From Ekhidna sp. (GTDB taxonomy: Bacteria; Bacteroidota; Bacteroidia; Cytophagales; Cyclobacteriaceae), in contig JABSPG010000312.1 in assembly GCA_013214445.1 (NCBI GenBank), positions 1 through 5,430 of the forward strand: a DNA stretch of 5,430 bases. The letters are read 5' to 3'. Within the stretch, counting starts at the first letter, position 1. Each line of letters starts with the position of its first letter. The notes below the pieces were generated by a model, which saw only the letters and a list, made by a program, of their open reading frames with translations, had not been told where the DNA came from and searched no databases. A program made the position numbers and the translations under genes. Positions 1 through 5,430 of the stretch are shown piece after piece.

Positions 1-1123
1 TGGTTAGGTCCCGACTATATGGATCATCTTGTTCAAGAGGAATTCTCCAGCTGAGTACTTTTTTAGAATACCTGTTTTTTGCAAAGCTGAAAGTTACATC
101 ACCAAACTGCTCTTCTGTTCGCAATTCTGATTGAGTTATGCTAGCGTCGGAGATGAACACTACAGAGTCAATGTAGAATATTTTGTGTTGAGATTCGCCA
201 GGAGGATTTTTAATAACAGTTCTAACCGTGAGAGTGTCCTTTCCAAGCATTGTTGAATCTATTTGAAAACCTATATACTGTTTGGAAAATTCGTAATATC
301 CATTATTTACAGCAAGATCATATAGAAAATCTCGTTCCTCAGAGAGATGTTCTTGGTCATAGAAGTCTTCCTGGAGTGGGGCTTCTTTTAAGTTTTCTGC
401 AACAAGTTCAGCAAGCAGAGGATCTTCAATTTGGTACTCAATTGAATCAATATAGAATTGATTGTTTAAATCTATGTGATAGTCTAGATTGATGTATCTC
501 CCTTTATTTCCGGCCCAACCGCTTACCCAATCTCTTAAATCCCTCCCGAACTTGCCAAATGATCCTAGACTGTCATAGTTAGAGGTGTCTATCTTTATTG
601 TCGCTTCAAAATAGCCCTTGGAGCTTAGGTATTGTCGTATTTTCTCCGCGGTGAGTCTCGTGCTAGCATGACTGTATATTGAGAGTGGCTCACCCCATCT
701 CATCAATTGATTTCCCTGCTGCACTTTGCGATTTCTTTTATCGTATTTTTTCGCTTTTTTGTTTTTTAGACGTTTCTCTTTTTTTTCGCTCTTGGCCAGC
801 GCTATCCTTTTGTCATATTTGGCTTCTGTCGAATCCCTTTTAGCGATGGCCTTTTGTTTATCATAGCCTTTAAAAATGAAGCCATTCTCACCCATTTTAT
901 ATAGATGAGCTAGGTGAGTGAAAGGATATCCGAGTATGACTCTACTATTCCTTTTTTCCTCGAAAAGCCCTGTGGAGTTATCCGCTAACGAACCAGATAC
1001 ACCTACTACTCTCTGCTTTGCCAAAATCTTTTGATCTTCTTCCAAAAACTTTGAGCCAAGACAGGAGGTAAGAAATATCCCTGCGAATAGTGATATTTGA
1101 CTCAGTTTTAAAAATTTTCTCAA
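1..1123 (-). CDS. tamL: TamL-type outer-membrane assembly lipoprotein (BamA/TamA family), N-terminal part
   Basis: The first 374 residues are visible; the rest, including the expected C-terminal beta-barrel, lies beyond the left edge. Residues 1-20 form a signal peptide (MRKFLK, then a hydrophobic stretch) ending in a lipobox LTSC with Cys21, so the mature protein should be lipidated. Residues 85-133 are very lysine/arginine-rich, followed by GNQLMRWGEP (137-146), which resembles a segment I recall from TamL proteins. Residues about 153-310 look like two POTRA domains, with the typical GYF (170-172) and NNGYYEF (273-279) turns, and a third begins near 315. The start must be TTG at 1123: an in-frame TAG lies five codons upstream, and the next ATG is at residue 77, which would remove the signal peptide and lipobox. 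TamL is known as the lipid-anchored Bacteroidota counterpart of TamA, working with TamB in outer-membrane biogenesis. It is divergent from the methyltransferase gene. A related BamA-family lipoprotein is the main alternative. Confidence 0.78.
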   Translation of the reverse strand, partial: MRKFLKLSQISLFAGIFLTSCLGSKFLEEDQKILAKQRVVGVSGSLADNSTGLFEEKRNSRVILGYPFTHLAHLYKMGENGFIFKGYDKQKAIAKRDSTEAKYDKRIALAKSEKKEKRLKNKKAKKYDKRNRKVQQGNQLMRWGEPLSIYSHASTRLTAEKIRQYLSSKGYFEATIKIDTSNYDSLGSFGKFGRDLRDWVSGWAGNKGRYINLDYHIDLNNQFYIDSIEYQIEDPLLAELVAENLKEAPLQEDFYDQEHLSEERDFLYDLAVNNGYYEFSKQYIGFQIDSTMLGKDTLTVRTVIKNPPGESQHKIFYIDSVVFISDASITQSELRTEEQFGDVTFSFAKNRYSKKVLSWRIPLEQDDPYSRDLT

Positions 1124-1128
1124 ATCAG

Positions 1129-1860
1129 ATGCTTTCTAAGAAGGATCAAAAGTTTATAAAATCTCTCAAAATTAAGAAGTACCGATCTCGTGAAAAACGC
1201 TTTTTGGTCGAAGGCTCTAAAAATGTGAAAGAGTTGATAAATTCTGACTTTAAGATAGAGATAATAGTCGGTACCGAGGCTTATTTTGCTCGTAATTTGA
1301 AGAGCCTTGATTGTAGGGCTGAAGTAGTTAACGAAAAATTGTTAACTGATATCGGGACCTTCAAGACAAATGAAGACGCTATTGCAGTTGCGCAAGTCAA
1401 AAATTTTGGGTTACATAATTTGAGCACAAGAGATCACGTTTTCGTTCTGGATGGGGTTAGCGATCCTGGTAATGTTGGAACAATCATTCGAACACTTGAC
1501 TGGTTCGGATTTAACCAGCTTGTTTGTTCAAATGACTCTGCAGAATTTTATAGCCCTAAGGTGATCAATAGCACGATGGGTTCTTTTACTCGTGTTAGAG
1601 TAATTCATTGTGATCTTGGAGATTTTTATCATCAAAACAAGCTTCGTGTTTTTGCAGCAGATATGACTGGCACTAGCCTTAAGGATATGGAAGTCTTGGA
1701 ATCTACTGTTTTTGTGATGGGCAGTGAATCCCATGGAGTTAGTGAACAGACGAAAGCTCACTGTACAAGCACCATAACGATACCTGCTTTTGGACAAGCA
1801 GAGTCCCTAAATGTCGGAGTTGCCACAGGAATTATCGCCTCTCAGTTACGCATCTCATGA
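1129..1860 (+). CDS. TrmH/SpoU-family RNA 2'-O-ribose methyltransferase
   Basis: A complete 243-residue protein. Residues about 1-93 are the small N-terminal substrate-binding domain usual in this family (MLSKKDQKFIKSL, then FLVEG at 25-29). Residues about 103-243 are the SPOUT catalytic domain with all three motifs: motif 1 DGVSDPGNVGTIIRT (108-122) with the conserved Asn115 and Arg121, motif 2 GSESHGVS (198-205), and motif 3 IPAFGQAESLNVGVA (218-232), which forms the S-adenosylmethionine-binding knot. The family methylates ribose 2'-OH groups in rRNA or tRNA. 23S rRNA (RlmB/TsnR-like) is the likeliest target, but the sequence does not fix the site, so no symbol is given. ATG at 1129 is preferred because the protein then begins like its relatives. 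An in-frame GTG at 1090 would add 13 residues and overlap tamL. No Shine-Dalgarno sequence is present. The 3' end overlaps pgi by 19 bp on the opposite strand. Confidence 0.9.
   Translation: MLSKKDQKFIKSLKIKKYRSREKRFLVEGSKNVKELINSDFKIEIIVGTEAYFARNLKSLDCRAEVVNEKLLTDIGTFKTNEDAIAVAQVKNFGLHNLSTRDHVFVLDGVSDPGNVGTIIRTLDWFGFNQLVCSNDSAEFYSPKVINSTMGSFTRVRVIHCDLGDFYHQNKLRVFAADMTGTSLKDMEVLESTVFVMGSESHGVSEQTKAHCTSTITIPAFGQAESLNVGVATGIIASQLRIS
1167..1194 (-). promoter_or_regulatory. Candidate promoter for tamL, inside the methyltransferase gene
   Basis: On the minus strand, TAATTTTG (1174 to 1167) matches the Bacteroidota -7 element TAnnTTTG exactly. A T-rich stretch (TTTT) lies about 19 bp upstream, where TTTG would be expected, so the -33 element is poor. 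Transcription would start near 1160 and give a leader of roughly 37 nt before the TTG at 1123. Because tamL and the methyltransferase starts are 5 bp apart, any tamL promoter must lie within the methyltransferase coding region, which agrees with this position. A single octamer match in AT-rich DNA can arise by chance. Confidence 0.33.
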
Positions 1861-3431
1861 AATTTCTTCATCAAAGACAATGTTGATGCATCATGGGATC
1901 CATCTTCTCCACTCTTTATTTCCTTAAGGATTGGTTTGGAGAGTTGTTTGCCTAATTCCACCCCCCATTGATCAAAACTAAATATATTCCAGATGAGCCC
2001 TTGTGTGAATACTCTGTGCTCATAGTATGCAACTAAGCTTCCCAGATTGAATGGATTCAGTTCCTTGATTAGAATACTAGTTGATGGTCTATTGCCTTTA
2101 AATACTTTTGAGTTGACAAGCAGGTCACTTGCTCGATCACCTACTTCTGTCAGTACTTGTTCTTTACTCTTCCCAGTGAGCAGCGCTTCTGACTGAGCGA
2201 AAAAATTAGCAAGCAGTTTTTCATGATGATCAGTATGATTATGGGCAGGCTGAGCAATAGCAAGAAATTCGCAAGGAATCACCTTAGTTCCTTGGTGAAT
2301 AAGTTGGTAGAAAGCATGCTGACCATTTGTTCCAGGCTCTCCCCAAATGATTGGTCCAGTTTGGAAGGATACTTCCTGCGCATTTCGATCGATATACTTT
2401 CCATTACTTTCCATATCGACCTGCTGAAGGTAGGAGGGAAGATACCTTAGTCTATGATCATAGGGAAGTATTGCCATTGAATCATAGTGCAAAAAGTTAT
2501 TGTACCAGATTCCAATCAGGGCGGATAGAACCGGTAAGTTATTTTCTAGTTCCTCAGTCCTGAAGTGATCATCCATCCTTTTGGCTCCACGTAAAAGATT
2601 TTGGAAATGTTCGAATCCTACAGTGCAGGCAATAGAAAGACCGATGACTGACCACAATGAAAATCTACCACCAACCCAATTCCAGAATTCAAACATGTTT
2701 TCCGTGGAGATTCCGAATTCAGTTACTGCTTTTTCGTTGGTACTGACAGCAACAAAATGCTGGCTAATTGTTTCGTTAGATCCCCCATTAGACAAAAACC
2801 ATTCTCTAGCTGACAAAGCATTTGTAATTGTTTCTTGAGTAGTGAAAGTTTTAGAGGCAATTATGAATAGCGTGCTTTCTGGGTTTAGTTCTTCAAGCAC
2901 TTCCACCATCTGAGCTGCATCCACATTGGATATGAAATGTGGGGTAATACTCTTCCAGTAAGGCTTGAGAGCGTAGGTAACCATTTTGGGACCTAGGTCA
3001 GACCCTCCAATGCCAATATTTACAATATCAGTGATTCTTTTTCCAGAGTAGCCAACCCATTCGCCGTTTTGGATAGAAGTTGAAAATTCTTTGACTTTTT
3101 CTAATTCCTTAGATACCTCTGGTTTTGAATTACTTCTTAAAGCGGTGTGCAATACCGATCTGTCCTCCGTCTCGTTAATTGACTGACCATCAAACATTGA
3201 TTGAATGCCTTCTTGAAGTTTGCATTCACGTGCAAGTTCTAGCAATGTTTTGAAGGTAGCATTGCTAACACTGTTTTTGGAGAAATCGAAATGAAATTCA
3301 TCAAAATCGAATGAAAAGTCATTTACCCTTAAAGGATCATTCAGAAGCTTCTGAATACTCTCATTTTCTGAAGAAAGCTCACTCAGTTTTGCCCAAGACG
3401 AGGTTGTCGTAGGATCTATTTTAGGCAACAT
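1842..3431 (-). CDS. pgi: Glucose-6-phosphate isomerase
   Basis: A complete 529-residue cytoplasmic enzyme that interconverts glucose-6-phosphate and fructose-6-phosphate in glycolysis and gluconeogenesis; E. coli Pgi is about 549 residues. Both family signatures are intact: NWVGGRFSLWSVIG (251-264) and GLIWNIFSFDQWGVELGK (478-495). The sugar-phosphate-binding parts of the two SIS domains are visible as IGIGGSDLGP (139-148) and SKTFTTQET (193-201). The expected catalytic residues are present: Glu341 in MESNGK, His372 in NGQHAF and Lys495 in VELGK. The start is ATG at 3431; MLPKIDPTTTSSW resembles the usual N terminus. It lies 10 bp downstream of the antiporter gene, so it is probably cotranscribed with it, and its last 19 bp overlap the convergent methyltransferase gene. 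No Shine-Dalgarno sequence is visible. Nothing suggests damage or transfer. Confidence 0.97.
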   Translation of the reverse strand: MLPKIDPTTTSSWAKLSELSSENESIQKLLNDPLRVNDFSFDFDEFHFDFSKNSVSNATFKTLLELARECKLQEGIQSMFDGQSINETEDRSVLHTALRSNSKPEVSKELEKVKEFSTSIQNGEWVGYSGKRITDIVNIGIGGSDLGPKMVTYALKPYWKSITPHFISNVDAAQMVEVLEELNPESTLFIIASKTFTTQETITNALSAREWFLSNGGSNETISQHFVAVSTNEKAVTEFGISTENMFEFWNWVGGRFSLWSVIGLSIACTVGFEHFQNLLRGAKRMDDHFRTEELENNLPVLSALIGIWYNNFLHYDSMAILPYDHRLRYLPSYLQQVDMESNGKYIDRNAQEVSFQTGPIIWGEPGTNGQHAFYQLIHQGTKVIPCEFLAIAQPAHNHTDHHEKLLANFFAQSEALLTGKSKEQVLTEVGDRASDLLVNSKVFKGNRPSTSILIKELNPFNLGSLVAYYEHRVFTQGLIWNIFSFDQWGVELGKQLSKPILKEIKSGEDGSHDASTLSLMKKFHEMRN

Positions 3432-3441
3432 AAACTAACTG

Positions 3442-4449
3442 TTAAAAAAGTCCAGGTACTATACCTTCTCTGACAAAGAGGTAATATGAATATGCGACGA
3501 AGCAAATGATATAGACAATACCTTCACTTCGATCCAATTTGTATTTGTTCAAAGTGAACATAAAAAGGAATAGCATTAAAGTTCCAACCATGACAATGAT
3601 AAGGTCGGTGTTCAGTGAAGGGGTATATACCAATGGTGCATGTACCAAAGCTGTAGACCCAAGCACAAGCAACAAATTAAAAATGTTAGAACCCACGATA
3701 TTTCCTACTGCTAGGTCTGACTTTTTATGGAATGCAGCTACCGCTGAAGTTGCAAGTTCAGGCAGAGAGGTCCCAGCCGCCAATATTGTCAACCCAATCA
3801 TCTTGTCACTAACCTTGAAAAACTTAGCAATCTCGACAGCATTATCAACGATTATCTTTCCTCCAAGTACAAGACCAACAATTCCAAAAACAATCATCAA
3901 GGTTGTTTTTAAACTACCATGAACTTCAATGTCTTCTAATTCTGCCTCAGGATTTCTACTCAAATTCATAAAGATGTAGACCAGAAACATCACAAACATG
4001 ACCAATAGAATGATCCCGTCCTTTGTATCTAGCCCATTGGTGTCGCTACCGACGAACAGCGAGTCATTCACTAATGCAAAAAAGATTAAAGTGGCAAGCA
4101 GTGAGTAAGGCACTTCCTTCCATAGCGCATTTCTTTCAACCGTCAATGGATAGATTATGCTCGCTATGCCCAAGATTAGAAATATGTTGAAAATATTGGA
4201 TCCGATGATGTTACCAAATACAACTTCATTGGCGCCACTGCCGCCATCTTGAACAGAACCTGAAATGATATTTACTACTAACTCAGGAGCCGAAGTTCCC
4301 ATAGCGACCACTGTGAGACCAATTGCAATGTCAGAAACATTAAACCTTTTTGCTAAAGATGATGCTCCATCGACGAGATAATCTGCTCCTTTTATCAATA
4401 GGACAAAACCCATGACAACAAGTAGAAAATTTAAAGCTACACTGCCCAA
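3442..4449 (-). CDS. Calcium/sodium antiporter (CaCA family, YrbG-like)
   Basis: A complete 335-residue inner-membrane protein with about ten hydrophobic helices. It has the internal two-fold repeat of the Ca2+:cation antiporter superfamily: alpha-1 has GTSAPE (51-56) and GNIIGSNIFN (79-88), alpha-2 has GTSLPE (226-231) and GNIVGSNIFN (249-258). Glu56, Glu231, Asn80 and Asn250 occupy the ion-coordinating positions. The halves are joined by an acidic loop (about 165-177). The family exchanges Ca2+ for Na+ (or H+), usually exporting Ca2+. The start is TTG at 4449: an in-frame TGA lies nine codons upstream, and the first ATG (codon 13) would cut into helix 1, so TTG is the only start giving an intact first helix. 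pgi follows after 10 bp, and the phospho-sugar mutase gene ends 113 bp upstream. Transported ions cannot be fixed from sequence. Confidence 0.94.
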   Translation of the reverse strand: MGSVALNFLLVVMGFVLLIKGADYLVDGASSLAKRFNVSDIAIGLTVVAMGTSAPELVVNIISGSVQDGGSGANEVVFGNIIGSNIFNIFLILGIASIIYPLTVERNALWKEVPYSLLATLIFFALVNDSLFVGSDTNGLDTKDGIILLVMFVMFLVYIFMNLSRNPEAELEDIEVHGSLKTTLMIVFGIVGLVLGGKIIVDNAVEIAKFFKVSDKMIGLTILAAGTSLPELATSAVAAFHKKSDLAVGNIVGSNIFNLLLVLGSTALVHAPLVYTPSLNTDLIIVMVGTLMLFLFMFTLNKYKLDRSEGIVYIICFVAYSYYLFVREGIVPGLF

Positions 4450-4486
4450 ATTAGTAAAGGTTAGGTTGGTGACTCACTATACTTAT

Positions 4487-4501
4487 GGAATTTTAAATTC
4501 C
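4487..4501. repeat. Perfect palindrome with 7-bp arms in the antiporter leader
   Basis: GGAATTT and AAATTCC flank one central base, giving a perfect inverted repeat of 15 bp. A one-base centre cannot form an RNA hairpin loop, so if it has a role it is as a symmetric protein-binding site on DNA. It lies just downstream of the candidate start of transcription and 37 bp before the TTG start, where a repressor could block transcription. The site is AT-rich and no matching regulator is visible in the window, so chance is possible. Confidence 0.35.
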
Positions 4502-4516
4502 TTTCTCTAATCGTCG

Positions 4517-4549
4517 CAAATTAACACTTTTGAGTTGTTTAATCCAATA
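4517..4549 (-). promoter_or_regulatory. Candidate promoter for the antiporter-pgi unit
   Basis: On the minus strand, TTAATTTG (4524 to 4517) matches the Bacteroidota -7 element TAnnTTTG with one mismatch. TATTG (4549 to 4545), about 20 bp upstream, fits the -33 TTG element at usual spacing. Transcription would begin near 4510, leaving about 60 nt before the TTG start at 4449, with the 4487-4501 palindrome inside that leader. The rest of the 113-bp gap (4450-4562) holds no convincing gene, small RNA or hairpin-plus-U-tract terminator, so read-through from the sugar mutase gene also remains possible. Confidence 0.35.
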
Positions 4550-4562
4550 TTTAGTGAACGGA

Positions 4563-5430
4563 TCACAAATTCAAGTCTTTCAATAAGTTATGGACTTTGT
4601 TTTTCAAGATTCTCTCCGTTTCAAAGTAGTCATTATTCTCAAGCTGTCTTTTGACTGAAAAGTAGAATTTTATTTTGGGTTCTGTTCCAGATGGTCTCAC
4701 ACTCACCTTTGTTCCATCCTTTGTTAAGTACTGTAAAACGTTTGATTTAGGAAAAGCTATACTCTCAGTTCTACCATCTGCATAAGTTTGATTTCCGCTT
4801 TGATAGTCAATTACAGATAGAACCTCTGATCCAGCTAACATTTTAGGGGGTTTTTCACGGAAATCGACCATCATTTGTCTTATTTCATCTGCTCCTTTTA
4901 AACCTTTCTTGGTTATCGATTTAAGCTCTTCATAATAAAATCCGAATTCCTGATATATGCTTGTCAGTAGTTCGAAAACTGTTAGTCCTTGTGCTTTTGC
5001 CCAAGCTGCCAGTTCAGCGATTATGACACTGCTAGCTACAGCATCTTTGTCTCGCACCTGCTCACCGATCATATATCCGTAGCTTTCTTCACCACCTCCA
5101 ATGAAGACTTCATTTCCTTCCTTATTTCTAATGAGATCAGCTATCCACTTGAATCCAGTCAAGGTATCATAGCACTTTGTTTTAAAAGACTCTGCTATGT
5201 CCTTAATCAGTTCGGTAGTTACAATGGTCTTGCCTATGTACTCATTGCCATTTAATCCTTTTTCTTGCAATTTTTTTAGCAGATAGTAGACTAATAATGA
5301 ACCTGTTTGATTTCCATTAAGAAGTTGAAATTCTCCTCTGGTATTTTTCACGGCTATCCCAACTCTGTCAGCGTCAGGGTCGGTAGCTAAGACAAGGTCT
5401 GCATCGATGCTTTCTGCTTCCTTAAGTGCA
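4563..5430 (-). CDS. Phospho-sugar mutase (phosphoglucomutase/phosphomannomutase), C-terminal half
   Basis: The right edge cuts this gene; 288 residues are visible, roughly half of a typical 570-580-residue bacterial PgcA/PGM2-type enzyme. The first visible residues carry the metal-binding loop TDPDADRVG (16-24), whose aspartates hold the Mg2+. The sugar-recognition loop GGGEESYGYM follows (111-120), and the C-terminal phosphate-binding loop RPSGTEPK is at 245-252. These are domains 2 to 4 of the alpha-D-phosphohexomutase fold. The catalytic phosphoserine loop in domain 1 lies outside the window, so activity cannot be fully judged. The reaction is likely interconversion of glucose-1-phosphate and glucose-6-phosphate, with mannose or other hexose phosphates as alternatives. 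The reading frame is open through 5430; the GTG at 5351 is an internal valine (GIAVKN), not a start. The product feeds the step catalysed by Pgi, encoded further downstream on the same strand. Confidence 0.93.
   Translation of the reverse strand, partial: ALKEAESIDADLVLATDPDADRVGIAVKNTRGEFQLLNGNQTGSLLVYYLLKKLQEKGLNGNEYIGKTIVTTELIKDIAESFKTKCYDTLTGFKWIADLIRNKEGNEVFIGGGEESYGYMIGEQVRDKDAVASSVIIAELAAWAKAQGLTVFELLTSIYQEFGFYYEELKSITKKGLKGADEIRQMMVDFREKPPKMLAGSEVLSVIDYQSGNQTYADGRTESIAFPKSNVLQYLTKDGTKVSVRPSGTEPKIKFYFSVKRQLENNDYFETERILKNKVHNLLKDLNL

Noticed and set aside
250..492. Open frame of 80 codons on the plus strand
   Set aside because: It is antisense to the POTRA-encoding part of tamL, which is open for 374 codons with a clear lipoprotein signal.
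1062..1069. AGGAGGTA on the plus strand, resembling a strong Shine-Dalgarno before the methyltransferase
   Set aside because: It is more than 20 nt from the GTG at 1090 and about 60 nt from the ATG at 1129, and it is the complement of the tamL codons around the lipobox (Thr-Ser-Cys). Coincidence is the simpler reading.
1092..1099. GATATTTG as a -7 element for the methyltransferase
   Set aside because: It has one mismatch to TAnnTTTG, and the nearest upstream TTTG (1050-1053) is about 38 bp away, far outside normal spacing.
1528..1797. Open frame of 89 codons on the minus strand
   Set aside because: It lies wholly inside the methyltransferase gene, which has all family motifs; the antisense product resembles no family I know.
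1857..1871. Short inverted repeat (ATGAA/TTCAT) at the convergent junction as a terminator
   Set aside because: The arms are only 5 bp and AT-rich, no T tract follows on either strand, and the sequence is coding for pgi.
3539..3922. Open frame of 127 codons on the plus strand
   Set aside because: It is antisense to the antiporter alpha-2 region; its composition simply mirrors the membrane-protein codons.
4469..4477. GTGACTCAC as a second small dyad in the antiporter leader
   Set aside because: The arms are only 4 bp, so it is expected by chance in a gap of this size.
1..5430. A novel defence, mobile or RNA-based system
   Set aside because: Nearly all bases are accounted for by five recognisable housekeeping or envelope genes. 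No direct-repeat arrays, terminal inverted repeats, integrases, reverse transcriptases or structured non-coding RNA were seen.

Overview
The window looks like ordinary chromosomal DNA from a member of the Bacteroidota, probably a Cytophagales-type (Flammeovirga/Fulvivirga/Reichenbachiella-like) bacterium. Three things point there: a TamL-type lipoprotein outer-membrane assembly protein, which is characteristic of this phylum; translation starts with no Shine-Dalgarno sequence in front of them; and AT-rich promoter-like sites resembling the Bacteroidota TTG / TAnnTTTG pattern. The phylum call comes from protein character and was not tested by a database search.

Layout from left to right: (1) 1-1123, minus strand, the N-terminal part of a tamL-like gene (signal peptide, lipobox, lysine-rich linker, first POTRA domains); its C-terminal barrel lies beyond the left edge. 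(2) 1129-1860, plus strand, a complete TrmH/SpoU-family RNA 2'-O-methyltransferase, divergent from tamL with only 5 bp between the start codons. (3) 1842-3431, minus strand, a complete glucose-6-phosphate isomerase (pgi), whose 3' end overlaps the methyltransferase by 19 bp tail to tail. (4) 3442-4449, minus strand, a complete ten-helix calcium/sodium antiporter with a TTG start, 10 bp upstream of pgi and almost certainly cotranscribed with it. (5) 4450-4562, a 113-bp intergenic leader with a candidate promoter and a perfect 7-bp-arm palindrome. (6) 4563-5430, minus strand, the C-terminal half of a phosphoglucomutase/phosphomannomutase-type phospho-sugar mutase, cut by the right edge.

The sugar mutase (glucose-1-P to glucose-6-P) and Pgi (glucose-6-P to fructose-6-P) catalyse consecutive steps, so the right half is a small hexose-phosphate block with an ion antiporter inserted between the two enzymes. 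The left half is envelope biogenesis plus RNA modification. I see no RNA genes, CRISPR arrays, insertion sequences, integrase sites or long repeats, and no evidence of a new defence or mobile system. The points worth checking are modest: very tight gene packing with embedded promoters, two TTG starts, a palindromic operator candidate, and a lysine-rich linker in TamL.
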